53,482 nucleotides of DNA from Gammaproteobacteria bacterium. GTDB lineage: Bacteria > Pseudomonadota > Gammaproteobacteria > GRL18. The DNA is taken from assembly GCA_015488755.1 (NCBI GenBank), contig WFNB01000071.1, positions 1 to 53,482 of the forward strand, written 5' to 3'. This document shows, in pieces, positions 1 through 8,912 of this stretch. Below the pieces are notes generated by a model. The model ran no database searches and was not told the origin of the DNA. It saw nothing but the letters and a program-made list of their open reading frames with translations. Positions within the stretch are counted from its first letter, which is position 1. Each line of letters starts with the position of its first letter. A program made the translations under genes and the position numbers.

Positions 1-370
1 GATTAGTAAGTGGTGCTTCAACCATATCATGTAAGAGTATTTTATACTCATAAGGTGGACAATTTCTTTTTTTTGCATCATCAATAAACACAGGATCAAA
101 ATCAGAAACCGTTAAATCACTTACTTCTTGAGCAACAATTCTTGAACCAAAAGCATCTGCACAGCCTACTTCTAATACCTTGGTAAAACCAGACAACATT
201 TTAGCCACAAATTTATATCTTGAAAGTAAAAAAACAAGACGTTTTGGATCATCAATCCATGTTTGATTACTCATAACACCAAATGATTGACGACCTTGTT
301 TCTCAAGACGTTCCAAACAGATAGTATATTGCGGTTCTTTCGTGGAAAAATTCATAGATTTATATTGCAT
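1..370 (-). CDS. Class I SAM-dependent methyltransferase, 3' end outside the window
   Basis: The reading frame is open to the left edge, so the C-terminus is missing. The visible ~120 residues contain a Rossmann motif I, VLEVGCADAFGS, followed by an acidic strand end, VSDFDP, as in class I S-adenosylmethionine methyltransferases of the type common in polysaccharide clusters. It is the last gene seen of the minus-strand glycan operon, 15 nt after the radical SAM gene. Two in-frame ATGs (370 and 355) are possible and neither has a clear ribosome-binding site; the longer form is given. The substrate is unknown; a sugar or small metabolite is inferred from context only. Confidence 0.75.
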   Translation of the reverse strand, partial: MQYKSMNFSTKEPQYTICLERLEKQGRQSFGVMSNQTWIDDPKRLVFLLSRYKFVAKMLSGFTKVLEVGCADAFGSRIVAQEVSDLTVSDFDPVFIDDAKKRNCPPYEYKILLHDMVEAPLTN

Positions 371-385
371 CCATTATTATAGCAA

Positions 386-1498
386 TCAAATAAAATTTAG
401 GTGTTTAATTTTATTTGATTTTAAATCAAATAAGTAACGATTGATTTTATCCATTCGACAATTTACTCGACATTTTGATACATCCATCTCAGTTAACACA
501 TATGCAAAATTTTTTCGTCGTAATTGATTTTGCCATATTTCAGAAAAAGAGTTTTCATTTATATTACCGTAGGAAAATTTTTCATTAAATAACTTATCTT
601 TACAACCATAGACTGAACCATTGGCCATAATATAGGCCATAAACACCGGTGTGGAAAAACATGTTGTATAGCGATCCTTTTGTTTTTCATGATATAAACG
701 CATGGTTTCTGAGCGATAATTTATTTTAAAAGAATCGCTATTCAATTTTTTTAATTCTTTGCCTAATTGTTCACTAAAATCATCTTTATAAGAAATCGAC
801 TGATATTCAGTGGTTATACTAGCGGGTTCCTGAGAATAGGGTTTAATAACTAGATAATCAGCACCAATTTCATCTCTAGCAATTTTTGCTAGCGTAATCA
901 TTTCATCTTTATTGTCTGGTAATAAGATTGATTGTAAGCCAATAACACAATCTAAGTTATTGTCATTACGAAATTTAACTGCCTGCGTTAAATTTTCAAT
1001 CACCTTAGAAAAATCTCTGGTTTGTGTCGCATGTACACTCGCGTATGTTGCCTCTGTTCCGGCATTAACGGATGCTTTGATCCAAGAGGTATAAGGAATG
1101 GCAGTCTGAATAAATTTTTCCGTCATTGCTACTGCATTTGTGGTAAAGGAAACATCAATTCCAGAGCGTTTTGTATACTTGGCAATAGCAGCGATATCTT
1201 TATGTAATAATGGCTCACCTTCACCCGCAAACATAATACTTTTCACTCCCTTTTCAGCCAATTCTGAAATAATAAGACAAAGGCGATCCGTATCCAGTTT
1301 ATTCGCTGTTTTATAACCAATATAATCCACTGCACAAAATTTACAGCGATGATTACAAGCACCCACGGGCGATACTTCCATGTAAATGGGATATATTTTA
1401 AGTAAGTCATCAAGATCATCACCCGCATCCAAGAATTGTGCGACTCGTTGCGGATGAAAATGTAATTTTTGTCCATCAATTTGATAATTATCAGCCAT
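386..1498 (-). CDS. Radical SAM/SPASM domain protein
   Basis: This 370-residue protein carries the radical SAM iron-sulfur motif CNHRCKFC near residue 48 and the GGE-like motif GEGEP about 45 residues later. A C-terminal SPASM-type region has Cys in GSVYGCKDK and CRVNCRMD, which could bind auxiliary clusters. Family knowledge: such enzymes use S-adenosylmethionine to make a 5'-deoxyadenosyl radical. Members in glycan clusters may dehydrate, epimerise or deaminate sugars, but the substrate cannot be read here. It lies 38 nt downstream of the HldE-like gene in the same operon. The ATG follows an ACTTTTATTTAACC stretch with no strong Shine-Dalgarno. Confidence 0.85.
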   Translation of the reverse strand: MADNYQIDGQKLHFHPQRVAQFLDAGDDLDDLLKIYPIYMEVSPVGACNHRCKFCAVDYIGYKTANKLDTDRLCLIISELAEKGVKSIMFAGEGEPLLHKDIAAIAKYTKRSGIDVSFTTNAVAMTEKFIQTAIPYTSWIKASVNAGTEATYASVHATQTRDFSKVIENLTQAVKFRNDNNLDCVIGLQSILLPDNKDEMITLAKIARDEIGADYLVIKPYSQEPASITTEYQSISYKDDFSEQLGKELKKLNSDSFKINYRSETMRLYHEKQKDRYTTCFSTPVFMAYIMANGSVYGCKDKLFNEKFSYGNINENSFSEIWQNQLRRKNFAYVLTEMDVSKCRVNCRMDKINRYLFDLKSNKIKHLNFI

Positions 1499-1536
1499 TA
1501 TGCATCACTTTTATTTAACCTCTTTTATTTAGCCTA

Positions 1537-3063
1537 TTAGTTAATACGTTTAATAAATTGCTCAAGTTCATTTAATTCAATTGGGACATTACCCATTCTA
1601 TTAACCGCAATAGAAGCCGCACAGCCTGAAATAGCAGCAGATTCCATAAAGGTTAATCCTGCTGATAAGCCCAAGCTGATCACCGATAAAAGCGCATCAC
1701 CCGCACCTGCCACATCAATTGGGTTGGAGGTAAGTGCCGGAAAATGCTCTGATTGTATCCTATCATTATCGCTTAAATGATAAGCGATAAAACCTTCTGA
1801 TCCCAAGGTAATTAAAAGATTCTCTGAGCACGTTTTCTTAAGCAGATCAATGGCCAGTTTTTCAAGTCCATTATCTTTATCCTCTAGAGCAATACGAGCT
1901 TCTCTTTCGGTTGGGGTTAAAAGACTAAAACCCTGAAATTTTAAAATATTTCCCGTTTGGCTACTGCATTGTAAATCGCCAAACAATTTAACATGATATT
2001 GCTTTGCTAGTCGACTAATCGTACTTAAAATGCGCGGAGTAATAACCCCATAAACAAAATCACTGACAATGATACCATCCATATCCGGTATGATTTCTTC
2101 TAGCTTATTCAGTATGGATTCTTCAATTATTCGAGAAATATCTCGGTCTTCCAATCGACTGACCCGCAACATTTTTTGGCTTTCAACCATATATCGAATT
2201 TTGAACGTAGTCGGTCGTTCATTATCGGCAAATAAAAAATAATCAATATCTCGTTGTGTTAATTGCTTTTTTATAAATTCAGCAGGCTCATCCTGGCCGG
2301 TAACGGATATAAAATAGCTCTGCGCACCTAATGATTTTATATGGCAAGCAACAATAGCTGCCCCCCCAATAAATTCCTTACTTTCAAGTTCTTTTAATGC
2401 TAAAACGGGTGCTTCTGAGCTCATCCCTAAAGGATCACAGGCAATAAATTGATCGACAATCGTATCTCCTATAACCAAAATTTTACTGTTTTCAAAAAGA
2501 TGACATTTTTGTGCTAATTGTTCTGTTAGAACACCCTGTCTTTTACACGCATGTTTATATTCTTCAGTGTTTTGATTACAGGCATAATCATATTGTTCAT
2601 ATAAAAGACTGCTAGTTGAATAATTAACACTACCTGAATGAAATACAATTTTTGCCCCAATAGTTTCCGCTGTTGTTATCCAGCCTTTTAGCTCATCGGA
2701 TTGTTTATTTTCAAACTCATGTCCCATAACAAAAGCATTAGGCTGTAATAGTTCAATAAGCGTATTTAGGTTCATGTCATCCAGTATAACGACGCCATTG
2801 ACATCCAATAACGAAGCGATACCATTTGCTCTTTCATATTCAGAAAATGGTTGCCATTGATTATCTCTTGTTAAATAATCATCACTATGCACGGCAACAC
2901 ACAAGTAAGTCCCTAAGGATTTAGCATATTGAATAAAACGCATATGTCCTGGGTGAATAATATTGAAATGCCCATGACATAAAACAACTTGTTCATTTTT
3001 TATTGTTTGAGATAATTTCTTTATCTCATCGCAATTTCTAATGATTTTAGATGCCGAGTTCAT
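1537..3063 (-). CDS. Bifunctional nucleotidyltransferase-kinase, HldE-like with swapped domain order
   Basis: In 508 residues two known folds are fused. Residues ~20-150 are a cytidylyltransferase of the RfaE/TagD type with the HxGH motif HPGH at 37-40. Residues ~190-508 are a PfkB/ribokinase-type carbohydrate kinase with the anion-hole motif GAGDALLS near the C-terminus. Family knowledge: HldE phosphorylates D-glycero-beta-D-manno-heptose 7-phosphate at C1 and activates it to ADP-heptose, but in E. coli the kinase comes first. The order is reversed here, so this is a relative of HldE and not a plain orthologue. The neighbouring GmhA-like isomerase, epimerase and nucleotidyltransferase support a heptose-type nucleotide sugar (inference). 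Confidence 0.85.
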   Translation of the reverse strand: MNSASKIIRNCDEIKKLSQTIKNEQVVLCHGHFNIIHPGHMRFIQYAKSLGTYLCVAVHSDDYLTRDNQWQPFSEYERANGIASLLDVNGVVILDDMNLNTLIELLQPNAFVMGHEFENKQSDELKGWITTAETIGAKIVFHSGSVNYSTSSLLYEQYDYACNQNTEEYKHACKRQGVLTEQLAQKCHLFENSKILVIGDTIVDQFIACDPLGMSSEAPVLALKELESKEFIGGAAIVACHIKSLGAQSYFISVTGQDEPAEFIKKQLTQRDIDYFLFADNERPTTFKIRYMVESQKMLRVSRLEDRDISRIIEESILNKLEEIIPDMDGIIVSDFVYGVITPRILSTISRLAKQYHVKLFGDLQCSSQTGNILKFQGFSLLTPTEREARIALEDKDNGLEKLAIDLLKKTCSENLLITLGSEGFIAYHLSDNDRIQSEHFPALTSNPIDVAGAGDALLSVISLGLSAGLTFMESAAISGCAASIAVNRMGNVPIELNELEQFIKRIN

Positions 3064-3130
3064 TAATTCCAGTCACCAATTGTGCCATTAACTTGCTTAA
3101 TTTTTTATCTTGAATCATCGAGCTAATCAC

Positions 3131-4123
3131 CTAGCTATCACCTAAGTAACGAAACCAATCTTTGGTTGCATTATCAATTGATTTTTCATCCCAAACGGGT
3201 GCTTCTTGCCAATAATCAATGTTTTCAAGCATAATAGTAACACCCTCTTTAAGACTTATTTTGGGTTGCCATTGTAAAAGTTCTCTTGCTTTACTCATAT
3301 CAGCAAAAGTACAATCGGGTTCCCCTGGCCGTTTGGGAATATGGATCACCTCACCCTCTAACAAGTCAACCAGCTCATTAATACTATACGTCCCACCACT
3401 GCCTATGTTAATTATTTGCTGACTTAATGTGGATTCAGCCGCCTTAATAAAAGCATCGGCAACATCACTCACATAGGTAAAGTCTCTGGTTTGCTTACCA
3501 TCACCCACAATGGTATACGCTTTGCCCGCAATTTTCTGCGCCAAAAAAACACCAAAAACAGCACCATAAGTCCCTGACGTTCTTGAGCGTGTCCCATAAA
3601 CATTAAACATCCTTAAGGACATAACAGGCAAGCCATAAACCTGTCCCCAATGCATAACATACTGTTCTGCGATGTTTTTTGTTAATGCATAGGGGTATTG
3701 AGGCCTTATTTCTGCACTTTCTGGAGTTGGATATAAATCTGGAATACCATAACAGGATGAAGAGCCCGCATATATAAAGCGTTTAATGTGATGCTTTCGA
3801 GAAGCTTCAAGAACGCTGATTGTACCATCCACATTGGAATGATGATAGGCAAATGGATTTTGAATAGAAGGTACAATATCGGCCAGTGCTGCCAAATGGA
3901 AAACCCAATCGACATTTTTAAATAAGTGATAAATGCTATCAAAATTTGCAATATCAACTTCATGTACACTTAAGCACTTATTATCACTTAGGTGTTGTAA
4001 ATTTTCAGCTCTACCTGTAGAAAAATTATCTAAAACAATAACCTCATGACCCAAAGCCAATAATTGTTCAGTCACATGGCTACCAATAAAGCCTGCTCCG
4101 CCGGTAACAATTGCTTTTCCCAT
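3131..4123 (-). CDS. NAD-dependent epimerase/dehydratase (extended SDR)
   Basis: The 330-residue protein opens with the NAD-binding motif GGAGFIGSH and has the catalytic SSS...YxxxK arrangement (AGSSSCYG, then YALTK), typical of GalE/WbpP/HldD-like NDP-sugar epimerases and dehydratases. It has no transmembrane segment and should be cytoplasmic. It starts 3 nt after the SIS-domain gene and precedes the HldE-like gene by 67 nt. It could epimerise a hexose or heptose attached to a nucleotide. The exact reaction (4-epimerase, 6-epimerase or decarboxylase) cannot be set from sequence alone. Confidence 0.88.
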   Translation of the reverse strand: MGKAIVTGGAGFIGSHVTEQLLALGHEVIVLDNFSTGRAENLQHLSDNKCLSVHEVDIANFDSIYHLFKNVDWVFHLAALADIVPSIQNPFAYHHSNVDGTISVLEASRKHHIKRFIYAGSSSCYGIPDLYPTPESAEIRPQYPYALTKNIAEQYVMHWGQVYGLPVMSLRMFNVYGTRSRTSGTYGAVFGVFLAQKIAGKAYTIVGDGKQTRDFTYVSDVADAFIKAAESTLSQQIINIGSGGTYSINELVDLLEGEVIHIPKRPGEPDCTFADMSKARELLQWQPKISLKEGVTIMLENIDYWQEAPVWDEKSIDNATKDWFRYLGDS

Positions 4124-4126
4124 AAC

Positions 4127-4705
4127 TTAAGTTCTCGTTTGTATATAATAAGAATAAAAAATGTGATCAAGGATCATATGCATATCTTCAACCAAACCAT
4201 AGTCTCCTTTTGGGGCATCAACATGATAATTAATATCACAATTATTCTTTAAGAAGCCCCCACTAAAACCAGTACAACCAATTACTTTTGCTCTAATTGT
4301 CTGCGCATATTCTACCGCTTTAACAATATTGGCAGAATCACCACTGCATGAAATTGCAATGAGAAGATCTTTAGCTTTTAGCAAACCTTTTAGCTGTAGA
4401 TAAAAAATATTATCATAACCAACATCATTAGAAATCGCAGAGCATACAGGGGTGTTATCTGCAAGGCTCACAATATCAAAATTAACAATATTTCTTCGTC
4501 TTAAACCTGCACCTAAATCATTGACCATATGTGAAGCGGTTGCCGCACTACCACCATTGCCGATAACATAAACACGCCCCCCTGCCACACGGGTTTCTTC
4601 TAATAGAATTAAAATGGATTCAATAACATTGGGATCAATTTTATCTAATAACTGCTTTAATGCGAGGGTATAATTATTAACAAATTGTTTTATATTTAAA
4701 GGCAT
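4127..4705 (-). CDS. SIS-domain sugar isomerase, GmhA-like
   Basis: This 192-residue protein has the phosphosugar-binding SIS fold. GNGGSAATASHMVNDLG at residues ~50-66 is the signature of sedoheptulose 7-phosphate isomerase (GmhA), and the ISCSGDS loop follows. GmhA converts sedoheptulose 7-phosphate to D-glycero-D-manno-heptose 7-phosphate, the first step of heptose activation. Length and motifs fit GmhA (~190 residues). It sits between a nucleotidyltransferase and an epimerase, with an HldE-like gene further down, so the block has most parts of a nucleotide-heptose route. No GmhB phosphatase is visible. The job in a heptose or heptose-like pathway is inferred. Confidence 0.82.
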   Translation of the reverse strand: MPLNIKQFVNNYTLALKQLLDKIDPNVIESILILLEETRVAGGRVYVIGNGGSAATASHMVNDLGAGLRRRNIVNFDIVSLADNTPVCSAISNDVGYDNIFYLQLKGLLKAKDLLIAISCSGDSANIVKAVEYAQTIRAKVIGCTGFSGGFLKNNCDINYHVDAPKGDYGLVEDMHMILDHIFYSYYIQTRT

Positions 4706-4731
4706 AAGTAAAAATTCAGTTACTATATAAA

Positions 4732-5433
4732 TTACATCCTGCGAGCATAGTCACAGGCTAATTGATAATTAGCTATTGTCCCTATATCAATATGGCATTG
4801 GGTATTATGAAAGGTATTTATTTTTCCTAATAATTTGGGAATAATATCATTACTAAGGTCAATCACTGGTTTTTTTTCTGCTGCTAATAAAGCAAATATT
4901 TCATGCTCAAATAAATACACCGCACCATTAGCAATATGACTCGGAGGATGCTTTACCTTCTCAAAAAACTCAATCATAACACCTTGATTATTTTTTTTAA
5001 TCACACCACATTCTTGAGGGTTTTGTGTATCAAAGGTCATCATTGTGGCAATTGTTTTCTTAGGTCTCTTTGTATGGGCATCAATAAAGTCTTTATAATT
5101 ACAACAAGAAAAATTATCCGCATGAATAACAAAAAAAGGTGCCTTATCAAAAAAAGCCTTATTTTTTAATAATGTACCTCCTGTGTGCAATAATTCCTCT
5201 TCATAGACTAAGCTTACTCGCTCCCTAAACTCTGAAGCATTAACAAAAGCAGTCACTTGTTCAGCAAGATAATGAGTATTAATTAAAATATCCTGCACAC
5301 CTAATGCCACCAATGTCTCTAACCAATAAGCAAGCAAGGGTTTTCCCCCAATAGGAACCAAGCACTTAGGAATGGTATCAGTTAAAGGACGAAGTCGAGT
5401 CCCTAAGCCTGCTGCTAATAATAATGCTTTAAT
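4732..5433 (-). CDS. Sugar-phosphate nucleotidyltransferase (RmlA/HddC-like) with probable AUU start
   Basis: The protein has the NTP-transferase signature LLAAGLGTRLRPLTD at its very N-terminus, followed by KCLVPIGGKP, so the true start must lie upstream of the first standard start codon (TTG at 5361). In frame, the region before the signature has no ATG, GTG or TTG back to an upstream stop. The codons read ATT ATT AAA GCA. An AAGG ribosome-binding site at 5441-5444 sits 7 nt before the second ATT, giving MKALLLAAGLGTRL, as expected for the family. The enzyme (~233 aa) should charge a sugar 1-phosphate with an NTP. The neighbouring SIS and kinase genes make a heptose or mannose-type sugar plausible. 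Confidence 0.82.
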   Translation of the reverse strand: MKALLLAAGLGTRLRPLTDTIPKCLVPIGGKPLLAYWLETLVALGVQDILINTHYLAEQVTAFVNASEFRERVSLVYEEELLHTGGTLLKNKAFFDKAPFFVIHADNFSCCNYKDFIDAHTKRPKKTIATMMTFDTQNPQECGVIKKNNQGVMIEFFEKVKHPPSHIANGAVYLFEHEIFALLAAEKKPVIDLSNDIIPKLLGKINTFHNTQCHIDIGTIANYQLACDYARRM

Positions 5434-5444
5434 AATATAACCTT
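5431..5444 (-). promoter_or_regulatory. Ribosome-binding site plus AUU start codon
   Basis: AAGG (5441-5444) is followed after 7 nt by ATT (5431-5433), the only sensible initiation point that keeps the nucleotide-binding loop of the nucleotidyltransferase. A second ATT directly upstream (5434-5436) is possible with a 4-nt spacer. AUU starts are rare in bacteria and are known from infC, where they are sensitive to initiation factor 3. Here it may simply lower expression. A sequencing or assembly error is the alternative. Confidence 0.55.
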
Positions 5445-5469
5445 GTTAACTCTATTAATATTCAAGCTG

Positions 5470-6423
5470 TTAAAAATACTCAGCTCGTAAGCGTTCTGGT
5501 TTGTCCCTAGCCATAAATATGGCTCGATGCTTGGCATCAAAAAACCATTTTTGATCCGTTGATTTAACTATATATCGACTAAACAAGGCATCTTCTTTAG
5601 CTTTTAAGAAAAATAAAGCCGTAGCATAAATATAATGGTATCGTCCCGCCTGTATAATATCGTCATCAAGGTTAAATTTTTCAGCGAGATCACAGACATG
5701 CAATTGATCGTTGAGCACTTGTTCTCGCCTTGAAAATGAACGTAAGGTTTGAGCACCAAAACTGTCCTGATGGATTCGGTAGCGCCCCAATGTTTGATCA
5801 ATAAAATCAATGCTTCCCTGCCCATATAACAAATTAAGCACATGCCAGGGATGATCTAATAAAATTTGATTGTCTTCATCCACGGCCTCAAGCAAATGAT
5901 TATGGCGACGTATCATAACCGTACCTGCTTGCATAAAACAACCATAACGGATCACATGTTCAATGGTCGCTTGTTGAGGAATATAAGAGCGGTTGTAATA
6001 ATCTTGAGTGTAAGTCCAAAGCGTTTCATTGGTCTCACTATCAAAGACATCCGACTCATGATACACAATACCACACCCTGTATGGGCATCTAGGTAATCA
6101 GCCTGTCGTTGCAACTTGTTTGGCAGAGCAATATCATCACCATCAATATAAGCAATGTACTGTCCCTTTGTGAGGCTTAATAAACGTTTCATTGTTTTAG
6201 CCAAGCCCATGTTTTGACTATTGCTAAAAACCTTGAGAATTTTAGGATATTTTTTTGCTAATTCTTGCAATACAGTAAAGGAGTTATCGCTTGAGGCATC
6301 ATCAATGGCAATAACTTCAAAGTCAAAGTCTGTTTTCTGCTCAGCCAAGCCCTCAATACATGCTTCGACATACTGTTGTAAATTATAAACCGGTACAATA
6401 ACACTGACTTTTACTGCGTCCAA
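5470..6423 (-). CDS. Family 2 glycosyltransferase
   Basis: This 317-residue GT-A fold enzyme starts VSVIVPVYNLQQYVE, has VIAIDDASSDNS and the DxD-like element YIDGDDIA at ~95-100, all marks of GT2 glycosyltransferases that move a sugar from a nucleotide donor to a growing glycan. It lacks membrane helices, so it should act at the cytoplasmic face. The start is TTG at 6423, 6 nt after AAGGA; no nearby ATG preserves the first beta-strand. It follows glf by 9 nt. The donor is unknown; with glf next door, UDP-galactofuranose is possible (inference). Confidence 0.88.
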   Translation of the reverse strand: MDAVKVSVIVPVYNLQQYVEACIEGLAEQKTDFDFEVIAIDDASSDNSFTVLQELAKKYPKILKVFSNSQNMGLAKTMKRLLSLTKGQYIAYIDGDDIALPNKLQRQADYLDAHTGCGIVYHESDVFDSETNETLWTYTQDYYNRSYIPQQATIEHVIRYGCFMQAGTVMIRRHNHLLEAVDEDNQILLDHPWHVLNLLYGQGSIDFIDQTLGRYRIHQDSFGAQTLRSFSRREQVLNDQLHVCDLAEKFNLDDDIIQAGRYHYIYATALFFLKAKEDALFSRYIVKSTDQKWFFDAKHRAIFMARDKPERLRAEYF

Positions 6424-6432
6424 AGTAAGTCC

Positions 6433-7563
6433 TTATTTAAGCTGGATAAAATTATGCGCAAGTCGCAAACTATTGGCCACCACCTGATGCATATCCAGAT
6501 AACGATATTGCCCACAACGACCAATAAAGGTACATTTCTTATTCATTTTTGCCAAGTTTTCATATTGCTTATAGCGTCGTTGTGGTTCACCATCCACTGT
6601 TTTTACCGGATAATAGCGCTCATTATTATTGTCCGTATAAGAACAGGGTATTTCTTTAGTGACCAAAGTGGTCAGTGATGTGTTTTTCTGATCAGAAGGA
6701 TAAAGACTCCAATCGGTAAAACGAGTAACCGGCTGTGTATCCGTTAGATTAACCGTAGGGACAGGTTGTTTATGATTGCTCTGTGACTTCATTTGATACT
6801 TAATTGAACGATAGGCCAAAGCACCAAATTCATTCTGATAATACTCATCAATGGCCATACTATTAAAGACATGATCATAGTCATTTTCCATAGCCCGATC
6901 AAAGTGCTCAGATAAATGGACTGCAATCTGAGGGTGATCCAATAAACGCTCAAACAGAGTCACATAACCTTGAGCAGGCATGGCCTGATAGCTATCATCA
7001 AAATAGCCTGATTGATCATCATAACGCACAGCCAGACGAGCAAACACCGAGCAAGGTAATTCTTCTAACTCCAAAGCCCACATTTTTTTGGTATAACGAG
7101 AAAAGAACAGCTCAACCAATTCTTTACCATAGATATTTTCTGCCATGTGGCGAGCATTATCTGGTTTTTTATGATGCTCTTTAACCCTATCTAAAAAAGC
7201 CTCAACATCTGTGCGGTTTTTTAACTTCTTATGATACAGACGATTCAAAGTCATTCGATTAATAGGAAAAGGCACATAGCCAACCCCCTCAACTAAGGCC
7301 TCTACTTTGTGTTGATACGGCAACCACTGCGTAAAACGTGATAAATAGCTATAAATCGCCTCACTATTGGTATGAAAAATATGTGGCCCATAGTGATGAA
7401 CCCTGAGATTGTAACGCTTATCAATCGGATCATAGCAATTACCAGCAATGTGCTCACGGCTCTCAATAACATCCACCCAAAAGCCCTGCTCTGCTAATTC
7501 TCTGGCCATAACAGCACCGGCAAAACCGGCACCAACGACTAATATTTTTTTAGGATCAGTCAC
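6433..7563 (-). CDS. glf: UDP-galactopyranose mutase
   Basis: The 376-residue protein begins with an FAD dinucleotide-binding motif (VVGAGFAGAVMARELAE) and contains HIAGNCYD, HYGPHIFHT and late RYYPVKT and RCGQYRYLDM, the conserved blocks of bacterial UDP-galactopyranose mutase. The enzyme ring-contracts UDP-galactopyranose to UDP-galactofuranose using reduced flavin. Length matches the family (~370-390). It begins with GTG overlapping the stop of the acyl ligase by 4 nt (GTGA), showing translational coupling. Its presence says that the glycan made by this operon contains galactofuranose. Confidence 0.95.
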   Translation of the reverse strand: MTDPKKILVVGAGFAGAVMARELAEQGFWVDVIESREHIAGNCYDPIDKRYNLRVHHYGPHIFHTNSEAIYSYLSRFTQWLPYQHKVEALVEGVGYVPFPINRMTLNRLYHKKLKNRTDVEAFLDRVKEHHKKPDNARHMAENIYGKELVELFFSRYTKKMWALELEELPCSVFARLAVRYDDQSGYFDDSYQAMPAQGYVTLFERLLDHPQIAVHLSEHFDRAMENDYDHVFNSMAIDEYYQNEFGALAYRSIKYQMKSQSNHKQPVPTVNLTDTQPVTRFTDWSLYPSDQKNTSLTTLVTKEIPCSYTDNNNERYYPVKTVDGEPQRRYKQYENLAKMNKKCTFIGRCGQYRYLDMHQVVANSLRLAHNFIQLK

Positions 7564-8912
7564 GAATGAAGCCGCATTTTTTTAAACCGATTGCCAACAC
7601 ATAAGTGCTCGACAAAATGAATTTGAGTCGGGATTTTAAAACGAGCCAAGTGTGTAAAACATTGTTTTCTAATGCTTTGTTTTAATAATTTTTTATCCGC
7701 TGACTTATCACTGACAATATCAACGGCAACCGCCTGCCCCGTTATGGCATTATTTTTGGCATACACCAAACAATCATCAACCCCTTCAATAGTCAGCAAA
7801 AAAGATTCAACTTCTATCGGTAACACTTTTTCACCACCAACATTAATCATTTCTTTGGTACGACCAATAATTTTTAAATAACCATCATCACTTTGTTCAA
7901 CCCGATCACCGGTACAAAACCAACCATCCTTAGAAAAATGCCCCGTAGAAGCATTCAAATAGCCGAGGATTTGTGTCTGGCTTTTTAACCAAAGCTCGCC
8001 ATCAATAATTTTATAGTCTGTATTGGGATCATCAATTTTAATATCCAAACTGCTGGAAGAACGGCTTGTTACTTGGGCAATACCCGTTTCACTGGTACCA
8101 AAGGTCTGTAATAATTTCACTCTAGGGAAAGCCGCTTTCACACGTTGCAATAAACTCTCCGGCATGGTTTCTGTACCATAGGTGATCATTCTCAAACTGG
8201 ATAGATCATAGCGACTCAGCACATCAGAAAGTAGCAAAGAATTTAAAAATGTAGGCGATGCCGGTAAAATATTTACTTGCTCTTGCTCAATAAGTTTGGC
8301 AATGGCATCGGCCGTTCTTGGTGCCGGAAGTACTGCCTTAGCACCCATTGACAAACAATTAAATAAGGTATTAATGCCACCAATATGATCAAATAATAAA
8401 AAGATCATAATGGCAATTTTTTTTGCTCGTTTGTGTTGATATGAGTCCAATAACACACTTAAATCATGTAGCATGGCCTTAGGCTTACCCGTACTGCCAC
8501 TGCTGAATAACACCAAGCCACTATGTTGTTTATCCCGAATACTTTGATATAACTGAGCACCACTGTATTCACTGCGAACAAGCGCCTTAATAGACAAGGC
8601 CGAATTTTTTAGATTAATAATAACCTGTGCACCACAGACATTGATTTTATCATTATCTTCTTGTTCATTCGTACTAACAATCGGCACAACAATCGTATTA
8701 AGCTCAATACAGGCCAGCAATAAGGCAATACTATAAAAGGAATAATCACTTAAAATAACCACCACACAACCACTATCAAGCTGATCGTGAAGTGAGGCAC
8801 AATAATCACTGACTTGTTGCTGTAAGTCTTGATAAGAATAGGCACCCTTTTTATCGACAATAGCAAGCTGTTCTGTATAGTTTTCAAAACCCTGTATCAG
8901 CCAATGAGTCAT
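7560..8912 (-). CDS. AMP-dependent acyl-CoA/ACP ligase
   Basis: This 450-residue adenylate-forming enzyme shows the P-loop LFSSGSTGKPKAML, the TFGTSETG motif, the STGHFSKDGWFCTGD motif and the hinge GRTKEMINVGGEKV of the ANL superfamily. It should activate a carboxylic acid as acyl-AMP and pass it to coenzyme A or, given the gene two places upstream, to a dedicated acyl-carrier protein. It overlaps the SDR gene by ATGA and glf by GTGA, so it is tightly coupled in the operon. The acid is unknown; the pseB-pseC-pseH context suggests an N-acyl substituent for an amino sugar (inference). Confidence 0.88.
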   Translation of the reverse strand: MTHWLIQGFENYTEQLAIVDKKGAYSYQDLQQQVSDYCASLHDQLDSGCVVVILSDYSFYSIALLLACIELNTIVVPIVSTNEQEDNDKINVCGAQVIINLKNSALSIKALVRSEYSGAQLYQSIRDKQHSGLVLFSSGSTGKPKAMLHDLSVLLDSYQHKRAKKIAIMIFLLFDHIGGINTLFNCLSMGAKAVLPAPRTADAIAKLIEQEQVNILPASPTFLNSLLLSDVLSRYDLSSLRMITYGTETMPESLLQRVKAAFPRVKLLQTFGTSETGIAQVTSRSSSSLDIKIDDPNTDYKIIDGELWLKSQTQILGYLNASTGHFSKDGWFCTGDRVEQSDDGYLKIIGRTKEMINVGGEKVLPIEVESFLLTIEGVDDCLVYAKNNAITGQAVAVDIVSDKSADKKLLKQSIRKQCFTHLARFKIPTQIHFVEHLCVGNRFKKMRLHS

